Source: Paenibacillus azoreducens (GTDB lineage Bacteria > Bacillota > Bacilli > Paenibacillales > Paenibacillaceae). From it: 64,000 nucleotides of DNA. Position 1 is the first letter of the stretch. Each line of letters begins with the position of its first letter. The translations under genes were made by a program, and so were the position numbers. Below, piece after piece: positions 26,524 through 35,510 of this stretch. The stretch spans positions 62,001 through 126,000 of the forward strand of contig NZ_AP025343.1 of the NCBI RefSeq assembly GCF_021654775.1, in the 5' to 3' direction. The notes beneath the pieces were generated by a model, which was not told where the DNA came from, ran no database searches, and worked only from the letters and a program-made list of their open reading frames with translations.

Positions 26524-27369
26524 ATGAAGAAGCTACAAAAGAATGCGATTGTTCATTTCTACATAAGGAGTGGCACAAAAATGCGTATGGTTGAAGCCTT
26601 CCATACCTGTCATGGCCGCAAGCTGTTCAGCAAATATTCGTTAAAAGGTACGCCAAGCGTAATATTCATCGCAGGATTGGGTGATAGCTCGGAGTCATGG
26701 GATGTAGTGCAGGACCGGATATCGCGGATCACATCAACCTTTTCGTATGACAGGGTGGGCGTGGGTAGAAGTGAAGCTGCGCCGCTTCCGCGGACATGCC
26801 TTGACTTGGTGCAGGAGCTTTCCGAGTTGTTATCGAGTATTCCAATGGAACCGCCGTATATTCTTGTTGGACATTCCTTTGGAGGATTGGTTGCCAGGTT
26901 ATTTGCGAGTCGTTATCCGGCGATGGTATCGGGGATCGTCCTGATTGATGCTGCACACGAATATAAAGAGCTCGCTTATGAAAAGATTCTGCCTGAGAAG
27001 CTGATCTCAGTGAATAGAGCTTATCTCGAAAATCCGATGTTGAATCGGGAGAAGATCGATAAGTTACGGAGCTATAAGGAGGTCGTTGATCATTCACGGC
27101 AAAGCAATATTCCCTTGTCAATTATTACAAGCGGGCTGCCGGATGGCGGTGATAGAGATGATGGTAATGATGATAATGATGGCGATGATGGGGAATGGCC
27201 ACAACAAGAAATATTGCAAATGGAGCAAAGGCTGCAAGCCGGTTTTAAGCGGCTGTCAACGGTAAGCAAGATCAGGGTTGCCGGGCGCAGCGGGCATTAT
27301 GTTCATCATGATGAACCGGAAATTGTAATAGAGGAAATTATCAATATGTTGAAGGGGATGGAATTGTGA
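26524..27369 (+). CDS. Alpha/beta hydrolase with an Asp-rich insertion
   Basis: This 281-residue alpha/beta hydrolase has the oxyanion segment VIFIAGLGDSSESWD, the nucleophile elbow GHSFGG near residue 120, the acid in VLIDAAHE, and the histidine in GRSGHYVHHDEPE. Between the acid and the histidine sits an Asp/Asn/Gly-rich stretch of about 20 residues (DGGDRDDGNDDNDGDDG, nucleotides about 27142-27193) encoded by GAT-rich triplets, absent from usual relatives. It could bind calcium or be a slippage-grown loop. The gene overlaps the DUF2785 gene by four bases (GTGA), so they are translationally coupled. Substrate unknown. Confidence 0.85.
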   Translation: MKKLQKNAIVHFYIRSGTKMRMVEAFHTCHGRKLFSKYSLKGTPSVIFIAGLGDSSESWDVVQDRISRITSTFSYDRVGVGRSEAAPLPRTCLDLVQELSELLSSIPMEPPYILVGHSFGGLVARLFASRYPAMVSGIVLIDAAHEYKELAYEKILPEKLISVNRAYLENPMLNREKIDKLRSYKEVVDHSRQSNIPLSIITSGLPDGGDRDDGNDDNDGDDGEWPQQEILQMEQRLQAGFKRLSTVSKIRVAGRSGHYVHHDEPEIVIEEIINMLKGMEL

Positions 27370-28220
27370 ACGATACAAGGATGAAACTCATGACGGACCT
27401 GCAAAGAATAGAAAAGGAGCAGTACCAACTTCGTGAAGGAGAGTGTTATCAGGATTTCTTAACTTTGATGCTGCAATTTATAGGGGATCCTCAGCCGGAA
27501 TTACGGGATGATCTGATTTGTACGACATTTTATGAATGGATTGAAGAAGATGGCAGCAGGTTAACGGAAACGGAATTGCGTGGTCTCCTGGCTGTTCTAA
27601 CCGATGAGCGACATTTGTTTTATCATATTGGCAGCGAGGGTGACGAGTCTGTATTTACAAGGGCGTTCTCTGTCCTGCCCATCGGTTTGATCGTGTTGCG
27701 CCACAGAAAGAAACCTTTTCTGGATCATGCCGAATTCCAGCATCTTAAGCATTCACTGCTCCGCTATTATAAGGAGGAAAAGGATCTGCGCGGCTATCTG
27801 CCTGAAGGGGGTTGGGCTCACAGTGCGGCACACGGTGCGGATGCTTTGGTGGAGCTGGTTCAGTGCCAGGAGAGTGATGCTGCGGTACAGCTTGAGGTGC
27901 TTGCCGCTGTTCAGGGAATGCTGCATAACGGGATACAAATTTTTAGCGAAGAAGAAGATGAGCGGATCGCCCGTATCGTGGATACCATGATTGACAAAAG
28001 TCTGCTCCCGCAGCAGGAGGTCGCAGACTGGATCAGTGGACTGACACACTGCGCCGACTTGCCGCAAAGCCGTGGTCCGAGGATCGCCCGCGTAAATAGC
28101 AAAAACTTTCTCCGCAGCCTTTATTTCAGAAGAGGGCAGATCAGCCGTGGGAATATCCTTGACGCTGCCATACTTGCAGGAGAGGCTAAATTGAACAGAT
28201 TTGCGATAGGGAAAGATTGA
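27366..28220 (+). CDS. DUF2785 protein
   Basis: This 284-residue protein matches the DUF2785 family. The motif GGWAHSAAHGADALVELV near residue 157 and the flanking helices (LRGYLPEGGWAHS) are characteristic, as are the helical TPR-like N- and C-terminal parts. No enzyme activity is known for this family. It starts with GTG overlapping the hydrolase stop codon, which indicates an operon and joint expression. It has no signal peptide or membrane helices and so is probably cytoplasmic. Confidence 0.82.
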   Translation: MNDTRMKLMTDLQRIEKEQYQLREGECYQDFLTLMLQFIGDPQPELRDDLICTTFYEWIEEDGSRLTETELRGLLAVLTDERHLFYHIGSEGDESVFTRAFSVLPIGLIVLRHRKKPFLDHAEFQHLKHSLLRYYKEEKDLRGYLPEGGWAHSAAHGADALVELVQCQESDAAVQLEVLAAVQGMLHNGIQIFSEEEDERIARIVDTMIDKSLLPQQEVADWISGLTHCADLPQSRGPRIARVNSKNFLRSLYFRRGQISRGNILDAAILAGEAKLNRFAIGKD

Positions 28221-28253
28221 ATTCATTTTGCGGAAGCTGCTTTTTTGAAAGCA

Positions 28254-28290
28254 AAAGCCCCCTCCACCGTTTTAGTGGAGAGGGCCGATT
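28254..28290. terminator. Hairpin after the DUF2785 gene
   Basis: CCCTCCAC/GTGGAG-A-GGG forms an imperfect stem with a bulge; the T-rich side (GGCTTTTGCTTT) is on the minus strand. It probably marks the end of the hydrolase-DUF2785 transcript. Confidence 0.5.
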
Positions 28291-28355
28291 CATAAAATGC
28301 CTTTGTAACGTTAGGACAAAACGCAAACCTGATGTGTTCGGCTCCGAGTATTTTC

Positions 28356-28538
28356 TAACGGACCCCATGGACGTTAATTCGCTGAAAAGGGCGGCTTTCA
28401 TATTGTAACGGACACCACAGCACTTAATTGCTCCTAAAGCACCGCCAGAAGGGGATTTTTCGCAAAATAACTGCATTTGTGTCCGTTAGAATTCATAATG
28501 GTCGCAATTGACCCTGATAACGGCCGCTGTGTCCGTTA
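28356..28538. repeat. 50-bp-periodic dyad element, locus A (tag TAACGGACAC)
   Basis: Direct tags lie at 28356-28365 (TAACGGACCC) and 28406-28415 (TAACGGACAC), exactly 50 bp apart. Inverted tags lie at 28479-28488 and 28529-28538 (GTGTCCGTTA), again exactly 50 bp apart. Each unit, read from its tag, has the form TAACG-N11-CGTTA or a near match. A degenerate extra unit (TAACG at 28306) continues the 50-bp phase to the left. The geometry is identical to that of locus B at 34053-34235. The element lies between the convergent DUF2785 and CofE-like genes. Confidence 0.85.
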
Positions 28539-28589
28539 GAGTTTGGAGTTGCGTTTATATAGTTCAGCTCGTTAGTTTATTTCGTTAGT

Positions 28590-29780
28590 TCACTTCGTGT
28601 AGTTATCAAAATATCCCTGAATAAAGATAACAGGCGTGCCCTTATCTCCACTTCCGGAAGTTAAATCCGACAGAGAGCCGATCAGATCGGTTAATCTTCT
28701 TGGCGTCGTACCTTGGGCTTCCATGGCTCCAACCAGATTCGCATCTTTTTTGTTAATATATTGAGATATTGCCTGCTTCAGTTCCTCGCCCCTTAAATCA
28801 GCGAAGTTATTATCGGCAAGGTATTTCAACTTTACTTCATTCGGTGTGCCGTCAAGTCCCGCCGTGTAAGCTGGCGATACAACCGGATCCGCAAGCTCCC
28901 ATATTTTACCCACAGGGTCTTTGAATGCCCCATCCCCATAAATCATCACTTCAACCTGCTTGCCCGTTTTTTCTTTGAGCATGCGCTGGATGTTATCCAC
29001 GATAGGTTGGCAATTACGCGGGAACAGCTTTACGCTGTTTTCGGTGGATTTGTTGGAGCCTAACAGGCCATAAGCTTCATTACATCCGCTGCCATCAATG
29101 GATGCTGTCAGGATGTCATCGAGACCATACACTTTTTCTCCGCCATTGGCTTTCAAAATTTTCTTCGTTCTGAATCTGGTATGGATATCGCATGTCAGCA
29201 CGTTTTTGGTGTATTCCAAGATCGTCTTTGGATTGTTCGAGAAAATGACTTCGCATTCCACGCCGTATTCTTCAATCAATGATTTATAGTAATCGATATA
29301 ATCGATGCCGGTAAAAGTATGTTTTTTATAACCAAAAAGCTCGCGGAATTGCTGCTCTGTCAACACATCTGTCCAAGGATTAACCCCTTTTTCATCAAGC
29401 ATGTCGAGATCCACCAAGTGGTTTCCCACTTCATCCGATGGATAGCTGAGCATGAGAACGATTTTTTTAGCGCCTTTGGCGATGCCGCGAAGACAGATTG
29501 CAAAGCGATTCCGGCTTAAGATCGGGAAAATGACTCCAACCGTTTCCTCCCCGTATTTGGAGCTCACATCTTTCGCAATGTGATCAATCGTAGCATAGTT
29601 GCCTTGCGCACGAGCAACGATGGATTCGGTAACGGTAACGATATCTTTATCATGAATGTTGAAGCCTTCCGCTTCGGAAGCTTTTAATACGCTATCTACG
29701 ACGATTTCCTCGATGCTGTCCCCTTGATTGATGATTGGGCAACGGAGGCCTCTAACGACTGTTCCAACCACTCTTTCCAA
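28590..29780 (-). CDS. CofE-like coenzyme F420-0:L-glutamate ligase family protein
   Basis: This 396-residue protein belongs to the F420-0:gamma-glutamyl ligase (CofE/FbiB) superfamily. It shows the N-terminal metal/GTP-site pattern (DIVTVTESIVARAQGNY), a middle IDYIDYYKSL region, and conserved blocks DGSGCNEAYGLLGSNKS and MIYGDGAFKDPVGKIWELADP. True CofE adds glutamate to F420-0, but F420 synthesis is not expected in this group and no cofC/cofD/cofGH gene lies here. A different gamma-glutamyl or amide ligase role is likely. It is divergent from a LysR regulator, which probably controls it. The ATG at 29780 is preceded by AAGGAGCG. Confidence 0.78.
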   Translation of the reverse strand: MERVVGTVVRGLRCPIINQGDSIEEIVVDSVLKASEAEGFNIHDKDIVTVTESIVARAQGNYATIDHIAKDVSSKYGEETVGVIFPILSRNRFAICLRGIAKGAKKIVLMLSYPSDEVGNHLVDLDMLDEKGVNPWTDVLTEQQFRELFGYKKHTFTGIDYIDYYKSLIEEYGVECEVIFSNNPKTILEYTKNVLTCDIHTRFRTKKILKANGGEKVYGLDDILTASIDGSGCNEAYGLLGSNKSTENSVKLFPRNCQPIVDNIQRMLKEKTGKQVEVMIYGDGAFKDPVGKIWELADPVVSPAYTAGLDGTPNEVKLKYLADNNFADLRGEELKQAISQYINKKDANLVGAMEAQGTTPRRLTDLIGSLSDLTSGSGDKGTPVIFIQGYFDNYTK

Positions 29781-29907
29781 AATAATCGCTCCTTAGGACT
29801 ACTATAGTGAATAACATGATTTGGCATTCCTATTTGTAATATACACCCATCTAATGGTATAAGTGAAATTAATATATCGAATAGATGATATAAGAGGTGC
29901 TTATGAA

Positions 29908-30798
29908 GTGAGCAAGTTGGATTTATATAAAGTGTTTTGTATGGTAGCCAAAAGCAAGAGCTTTTCCAAGGCGGCTCAGGACCTTTACATGACGCAGCCA
30001 GCCGTCAGCCAGGCGATCATGCAATTAGAAAGGGAACTGGATACTCGTCTGTTCACAAGAACATCGAAAGGCGTATTTTTAACCAACGAAGGCCGTCTTT
30101 TATTTGATTATGCGAATTCAGCCATGAATTTAATCCACGTCGGGGAAGAAAAGATGCTGGAATTAAAAAATTTAACGACAGGCGAGTTGAAAATAGGTGT
30201 TGGCGATACGATATCCAGGTATTTTTTGCTTCCTTATCTGGAGGAATTTCATAATCGGTACCCCAATATTAAGTTCAAGATTGTGAATGGCACAACCCTT
30301 GAAATTTGTACTCTGATCAAATCGGGTGAGGTGGATATTGGAATTTGTAATTTTCCGCTTGAAGATCCGGCATTAGAACGAAGACCATGCATTGATATTC
30401 ATGATATTTTTGTATATGGGGAGAGATTCAAGAGCATATTATCCCGTCGTGTCAGCCTTGATCAGATAGCCAAACTGCCGTTAATCTTCCTTGAATCGAA
30501 ATCCAATTCCAGAAAGTATGTGGAAGACTATATGTTGTCTAAAGGAATTAAGATATCTCCGGATTTTGAATTGGGATCACATGATCTGTTATTGGAGTTT
30601 GCCAAAATCAATTTAGGCGTAGCGAGCGTGACAAAGGAGTTCTCTCAGGAGTATCTGGATAAAGGCATATTGCATGAAGTTCGATTAACCCAGGAAATAC
30701 CCAAGAGAAGCATTGGCGTATGTTTTTTAAAAAGCGTATCTCTATCGCCGGCATCAACGAAATTTGTTGAGATTATAGAAAAAAAGTTGTTGGACTAA
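29908..30798 (+). CDS. LysR family regulator
   Basis: This protein of about 296 residues has an N-terminal LysR helix-turn-helix (LDLYKVFCMVAKSKSFSKAA, then LYMTQPAVSQAIMQLERELD) and a periplasmic-binding-protein-like effector domain (about 90-290). I chose the GTG at 29908, preceded by GAGGTG; the longer frame lacks a ribosome binding site. It is divergent from the CofE-like gene, the typical position for a LysR target. The recognition helix and the LFTRTSKG linker match CysL/CcpC-like regulators. The ligand is unknown. Confidence 0.9.
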   Translation: MSKLDLYKVFCMVAKSKSFSKAAQDLYMTQPAVSQAIMQLERELDTRLFTRTSKGVFLTNEGRLLFDYANSAMNLIHVGEEKMLELKNLTTGELKIGVGDTISRYFLLPYLEEFHNRYPNIKFKIVNGTTLEICTLIKSGEVDIGICNFPLEDPALERRPCIDIHDIFVYGERFKSILSRRVSLDQIAKLPLIFLESKSNSRKYVEDYMLSKGIKISPDFELGSHDLLLEFAKINLGVASVTKEFSQEYLDKGILHEVRLTQEIPKRSIGVCFLKSVSLSPASTKFVEIIEKKLLD

Positions 30799-30930
30799 CG
30801 CGCCCATATATTTTCACCGTCGGGCATTCCGTAAATGGTTTGATAAAAATGAGAGAGCCTTAGGCTGCATTGTTTCTGGCCAAGTTGTTTTCTATACTCT
30901 TATAAAACTTTGAGTGGGAGTGGGTATGGG

Positions 30931-32010
30931 ATGATCAAGCTGAAAGATATCGGGAGGTTCGAGGAGCTGCCGGAAATCGCGATGGACATTTACACAGGAA
31001 ATATACCGGGTTTGGAGGCTGCAATGGCAGCAGGCTGGGATATTGAAGAAGGCATCGTACTTAGCAAGTATATTACGTTAAGCCCGCTCGATCTGGCGCT
31101 GATATCGGAGAGGCTGGATGTTGTTAAGCTGTTGGTAGAGCGCGGCGCCGATTTGAATGTCTCCAATAATCCGTCTTTTTTGCGAGCCGTTCGTTATTGC
31201 AAAGAAGACATCGTTCGCTACGTTGCGGCGCAAGGCGCTAAGCTGGACATGCTCAATCAAGTCGGGTCCGGCGCTTATTCACAGGCCTACTATGGAAACA
31301 AAAAGAATATCCCGCTCATCCATGAGCTGGGCTTGGATATTAAGCTGCATGGCGGCGCTGTATTGCGTCAAGCCGTGTCGGATCATGACCTTAAGACAAT
31401 CGCTTATTTACTCGAACATGGGGTGGACATTAATTATAATCAACCGGATATGGTCTATCCTTACCGGGCGACTCCGTTAACCGTTGCAGCGCGCATGGGG
31501 AATCCAGCCATGGTCAAATATTTGGTTGAGCACGGCGCAGACGTTACTCTAGCGGAAAAAGATGGCGAACGCCCGTACACGATTGCAGTCAGCAACAAGG
31601 ATACGGTCCTGGCTGATTATTTGAAGTCGCTTGAGCCCGCAGAGTTTCATAATCTCGAGAACAAAAAGCATGAATTGAAAAAATATAAATTGACCGATGA
31701 GCTGATCAGCTTTCTTACCGGGGACAAGCTGCGCCTTGAACTGGCGCAAAATGAATATGAAATCGGGTATATCGATTTTTTCACATTGACCGACACGATC
31801 GAGATGAAAGTCGGACGGCAAAAGCTGCTGCGGCTGTCAGCCGACTTCGACAATTACTCCCATCTGCAGCTCGTGTGGAATCCAAAGAAAAAAGGCCTGA
31901 TCGGCTGTTACGACGTGGAGCATCAGGAGTATGCGGATTTGTGCAGCTTTGCAGAGTTTCTTGCGCAGCCTGAAATGTACCTCATCAAGTTTCTTGAGGG
32001 GGAACTGTAA
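30931..32010 (+). CDS. Ankyrin-repeat protein with a SMI1-like C-terminal domain
   Basis: This protein of about 359 residues has ankyrin repeats across residues about 20-230 (for example DLALISERLDVVKLLVERGA and TVAARMGNPAMVKYLVEHGA). A C-terminal region of about 110 residues holds a beta-rich YEIGYIDFFTLTDTIEMKVG stretch and an acidic end (LCSFAEFLAQPEMYLIKFLE) that resembles SMI1/KNR4-type or related immunity folds. Ankyrin plus such a domain occurs in polymorphic-toxin immunity proteins, but no toxin gene is adjacent. The domain call for the C-terminus is tentative. Start at 30931 by position; an upstream GTG is possible. Confidence 0.75.
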   Translation: MIKLKDIGRFEELPEIAMDIYTGNIPGLEAAMAAGWDIEEGIVLSKYITLSPLDLALISERLDVVKLLVERGADLNVSNNPSFLRAVRYCKEDIVRYVAAQGAKLDMLNQVGSGAYSQAYYGNKKNIPLIHELGLDIKLHGGAVLRQAVSDHDLKTIAYLLEHGVDINYNQPDMVYPYRATPLTVAARMGNPAMVKYLVEHGADVTLAEKDGERPYTIAVSNKDTVLADYLKSLEPAEFHNLENKKHELKKYKLTDELISFLTGDKLRLELAQNEYEIGYIDFFTLTDTIEMKVGRQKLLRLSADFDNYSHLQLVWNPKKKGLIGCYDVEHQEYADLCSFAEFLAQPEMYLIKFLEGEL

Positions 32011-32226
32011 CTGGTCAACGTTATACAATGTCGCTCTCGCTTATGAGGGGCATTTTCAAGCTCGATGAATCCAATATATTGCTGCGAAAAGAGCATGATT
32101 ACTGCACCGCCATTCTGCCTTAAACGGTATAATAATGGAAAAGAAGCGGACATTAAAAAAGCGATGAAATTATAACAAGCGCTAAAAAATAACAAGGACA
32201 GACAAGACAAAAGATAAGGAGAGTCT

Positions 32227-33690
32227 ATGACAAAACATATAGGATCAGGATGGAACTTCGACAATAGTTATGCCCGGCTGCCGGAATTATTGTTTGCCCG
32301 TGCAGAGCCAAGTCCCGTACGCTCGCCGAAGCTGGCCATTCTTAATCATCCTTTGGCAGCATCCCTGGGCTTGAGCGTTCAGGCGCTGCAAAGCGAGGCT
32401 GGCATAGCCGTATTTGCCGGGAATCAAGTGCTGGAAGGGGCCTCGCCTCTGGCTCAAGCTTATGCCGGGCATCAATTCGGATATTTTAACATGTTAGGGG
32501 ATGGCCGGGCTATTCTACTCGGTGAGCAGATTACACCCCAAGGCAAGAGGGTGGATATCCAGCTGAAGGGTTCAGGCAGAACGCCGTACTCTCGTGGGGG
32601 GGATGGCCGGGCTGCAATTGGACCGATGCTGCGCGAATACATCATCAGCGAAGCCATGCATGCGCTTGGCATCCCGACCACCCGCAGTCTTGCCGTCGTG
32701 ACAACGGGGCAGTTCATAACCCGTGAAAAAGAGCTTCCGGGCGCCGTTCTGACACGGGTAGCTGCGAGCCATATACGTGTCGGCACCTATGAATATTTGG
32801 CGCAATTTGGCACCGAACAAAACCTGCGCATCTTTGCCGACTATACCATAGATCGCCATTATCCAGACATTGAAGCGGGTGAGAACCGATATCTTGCGCT
32901 GCTTGAAGAAGTGATCAAACGCCAGGCTTCGCTTATCGCCAAATGGCAGCTGGTTGGCTTTATTCACGGCGTGATGAACACCGACAACATGACCATTAGC
33001 GGCGAAACGATCGATTACGGCCCTTGCGCCTTCATGGATGCTTATGATCCCTCCACGGTTTTTAGCTCCATTGATACGCAAGGACGCTATGCTTATGGCA
33101 ATCAGCCGTACATTGCCGGATGGAACCTTGCGCGATTTGCCGAGACGTTATTGCCGCTTTTGCATGATGATCAGGAGCAGGCTATCAAGCTGGCCCAGGA
33201 CAAAATTTCCGGATTTATGGATTTGTATGAGGGGAATTGGATTGAGGGCATGAGAGCCAAGCTGGGGATTTTTAACGGAGAAGATCCGGATAAAGAACTT
33301 ATTAACGACCTTCTCGGTCTGATGGAAAAATATCATGCGGACTATACCAATACCTTCCGGGCGTTAACCTTGGATACAATCGAGGGCACGGATCTGTTCG
33401 GGGCTCCCGAATTCGCCCAGTGGCATGAACGCTGGAAGGCGAGACTCGGCAGACAGCAAGAATCGGAAGCCGCCTCCAAGCAGCTGATGCGAAGCAGCAA
33501 TCCAGCGGTAATTCCAAGGAATCACCGGGTCGAGGAGGCATTGGAAGCCGCATCGGAACAGGAAGACTACAGCGTGATGGAACGGCTGCTTACGGTTTTA
33601 TCCGACCCGTTCGCGTACTCCGCCGAACAGGATGAATACTGCGGATTGCCTGCGTCAACCAAACCTTACCGGACGTATTGCGGTACGTGA
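32227..33690 (+). CDS. selO: SelO/YdiU protein adenylyltransferase
   Basis: This 487-residue protein is a SelO pseudokinase-fold enzyme that transfers AMP from ATP to proteins (AMPylation), usually in redox stress. The nucleotide site is visible in the block [20 protein letters not shown], with the inverted-kinase substrate-binding region [18 protein letters not shown] and the metal aspartate in [11 protein letters not shown]. The C-terminus ends in TYCGT, whose Cys corresponds to the selenocysteine/cysteine near the end of SelO. Length matches the bacterial family. AAGGAGAG precedes the ATG. It appears monocistronic. Confidence 0.92.
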   Translation: MTKHIGSGWNFDNSYARLPELLFARAEPSPVRSPKLAILNHPLAASLGLSVQALQSEAGIAVFAGNQVLEGASPLAQAYAGHQFGYFNMLGDGRAILLGEQITPQGKRVDIQLKGSGRTPYSRGGDGRAAIGPMLREYIISEAMHALGIPTTRSLAVVTTGQFITREKELPGAVLTRVAASHIRVGTYEYLAQFGTEQNLRIFADYTIDRHYPDIEAGENRYLALLEEVIKRQASLIAKWQLVGFIHGVMNTDNMTISGETIDYGPCAFMDAYDPSTVFSSIDTQGRYAYGNQPYIAGWNLARFAETLLPLLHDDQEQAIKLAQDKISGFMDLYEGNWIEGMRAKLGIFNGEDPDKELINDLLGLMEKYHADYTNTFRALTLDTIEGTDLFGAPEFAQWHERWKARLGRQQESEAASKQLMRSSNPAVIPRNHRVEEALEAASEQEDYSVMERLLTVLSDPFAYSAEQDEYCGLPASTKPYRTYCGT

Positions 33691-33842
33691 TGAAGCGGAT
33701 GTTTCGCTGCGGATTTTCCGCTGTATGACCCGTTAAGCCCGAGCTGTATCGCAAGAACGGCAAGTTTCTTTGATGAAATAAACGGGGCTTCTTATAGGTT
33801 CGTCATTTGAACTGCAGGTTTAAATTAGCCATTTTGACCAAT

Positions 33843-33873
33843 ACAGTATTTAACAGTATTTAACGGTATTCAA
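33843..33873. repeat. Three tandem 10-bp repeats
   Basis: CAGTATTTAA occurs twice and is followed by the degenerate CGGTATTCAA, with an exact 10-bp period. It lies between selO and the terminator pair. It may be a slippage product; no function is evident. Confidence 0.6.
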
Positions 33874-33879
33874 ATTAAA

Positions 33880-33940
33880 GGCCATCCCGTTAAGGATGGC
33901 CTCAGGCTGTCGAGAAAGTCTCGGCAGTTATTTTTTTATA
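33880..33940 (+). terminator. Two stacked terminator hairpins after selO
   Basis: The first hairpin is GGCCATCC/GGATGGCC (33880-33901) with a 6-base loop and no U-tract. The second is CTGTCGAGA/TCTCGGCAG (33907-33927, one G-T pair) followed by TTATTTTTTTATA. The second is a good intrinsic terminator. Confidence 0.75.
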
Positions 33941-34052
33941 TCCCAGGGCCGTAGTGCTTCCTTCAGGCTGGCTACGGTGATTTTTCCTAACGATATTTGT
34001 GCTCGGACAAACCCCGGCTTATATCCTACCGTGTTAACGGCTGCCCATAAGC

Positions 34053-34235
34053 TAACGAAACCCACAATCGTTATTCGGGCAAAAATGAGCCGCCAAAACT
34101 TCTAACGAAACTGGGAAACGCTATTCAGCTCCATAGAGGTTCATTTAGCCGTATTTCGTGCAAATAACGATCTGTAGTTTCGTTAAATTCAAATCTGCAT
34201 CGTTTTTGTGAATATAACGCTCCCTAGTTTCGTTA
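34053..34235. repeat. 50-bp-periodic dyad element, locus B (tag TAACGAAACT)
   Basis: Direct tags lie at 34053-34062 (TAACGAAACC) and 34103-34112 (TAACGAAACT), exactly 50 bp apart. Inverted tags AGTTTCGTTA lie at 34176-34185 and 34226-34235, exactly 50 bp apart. Each unit again begins TAACG-N11-CGTTA or a near match. Total length (183 bp) and all spacings equal those of locus A, while the second half of the tag is different. It lies between selO and a phosphotransferase gene in a 727-bp gene-free region that otherwise holds only the terminators and small repeats. Confidence 0.85.
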
Positions 34236-34417
34236 GGAGTATTCAGATAAGCTAAGGCGCGCGGGCAGGGCCTGGAGAAACAGGTAGGATAAAAATAACC
34301 ACGCACATTGATTATTAGTTTAGATGAGAGAAAAATATAAGTCTATATCTTTTTAGAAAATACTGTTAACTTAGGTTTATCCCCCGGCCGGGAAACTTTC
34401 AGAACTGGAGGTTTGAG

Positions 34418-35401
34418 ATGGTAAGTCGGGAACTATTGGCTAAAGTGGCGGAGTCCTTTGAATTTGATGTTGATACACTGGTTTTTATCAGTCATTCGTG
34501 CAATGAGGTGTACCGGTTCACCAAAAATGATCTTCTATATATCTTGCGTTTATCTGAAAAACCATTTCATGATGTGGACAATTTGAAAGCGGAACTTCAC
34601 TGGGTTCGATATTTGGCCGAAAAAGGAGTGCGCGTTTCGCTGCCGATCACAACGAAGGATGGGAAATTAACTACCGTTTACAACGAGAATGATACGTGGT
34701 TTATTGCTGCAGTGTTTCAAATGGCACCGGGGATTGTTTTTGATAGAGAACCGCAAATATGGGGCCCTTCCTTATTCCATACATGGGGAGAAACAATGGG
34801 GGAGATTCACCGGCTTACAAAAGCTTACGAACCTGCCGAGCCTAGCTATAAAAGAGCTGAGTGGAGCGCAGCGAAAATCAACAACCCTAACCTTTTCCAA
34901 GGGAACTATCGAATTTTACTTGACAAGTTAAAATCCCTCGAGGGAATCATTTCGTCCCTTCCTAAAGATAAGGAATCCTACGGATTGATCCATTATGATT
35001 TCCACCCCTATAACTTTCTTGTCGATCAGGGAGATATTACGGTCTTTGATTTTGATGACGCGATTTATGGCTGGTTTGCGCTTGATATCGGTGTCGCGGC
35101 CGCTCATGCCGTATGGTGGGGATCGCCTAACAATGATCGGAAATCAAAACATGAATTTTCAAAACGGTTCCTAAATGAATTTCTAACAGGTTACCTCAGA
35201 CAAAACCATTTGAACCAGTACTGGATCGGACAGATTCCGATGTTCATGGACTACAGAAATATTAGTTCTTTCTTCTGGTGGCTTCATAGTTGGGATGGGA
35301 ACGAGGTTAATCTGTCGGAATTTCAGAAAATTGCAATTGTAAATGGAGTTGAACTGATCCAGAATGGTCTTTCTTTTGATGGGTGCGACATCCAGTTATA
35401 A
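34418..35401 (+). CDS. APH-fold phosphotransferase
   Basis: This 327-residue protein has the aminoglycoside-phosphotransferase/homoserine-kinase-like fold. The catalytic loop is GLIHYDFHPYNFLVDQGD near residue 190 (H-x-D-x-H-x-x-N) and the metal aspartate is in ITVFDFDDAIYGW. The N-terminal nucleotide-binding part is YILRLSEKPFHD. Members phosphorylate antibiotics, sugars, choline or thiamine; sequence does not fix the substrate. ACTGGAGG precedes the ATG. It is monocistronic, with its own terminator. Confidence 0.85.
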   Translation: MVSRELLAKVAESFEFDVDTLVFISHSCNEVYRFTKNDLLYILRLSEKPFHDVDNLKAELHWVRYLAEKGVRVSLPITTKDGKLTTVYNENDTWFIAAVFQMAPGIVFDREPQIWGPSLFHTWGETMGEIHRLTKAYEPAEPSYKRAEWSAAKINNPNLFQGNYRILLDKLKSLEGIISSLPKDKESYGLIHYDFHPYNFLVDQGDITVFDFDDAIYGWFALDIGVAAAHAVWWGSPNNDRKSKHEFSKRFLNEFLTGYLRQNHLNQYWIGQIPMFMDYRNISSFFWWLHSWDGNEVNLSEFQKIAIVNGVELIQNGLSFDGCDIQL

Positions 35402-35442
35402 CAAACGAGCTCGGCATTCAAATCATAGGCCATTCAACAATC

Positions 35443-35475
35443 TGACCACAGCAAAAACTGTGGTTTTTTTTGTGT
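35443..35475 (+). terminator. Intrinsic terminator of the APH-fold gene
   Basis: ACCACAG/CTGTGGT form a 7-bp stem followed by TTTTTTTTGTG. Confidence 0.85.
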
Positions 35476-35510
35476 TCATCTTCTTGTCATTTAAATTAAT
35501 CACATGACAT

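Noticed and set aside
28356..28538. CRISPR array interpretation of the 50-bp-spaced tags
   Set aside because: The tags are only 10 bp long, half are inverted, and the units themselves are palindromic and related, so this is not a repeat-spacer array.
33843..33873. Origin- or integration-site interpretation of the 10-bp tandem repeats
   Set aside because: Only three copies, one degenerate, with no tRNA gene, integrase or DnaA-box cluster nearby.
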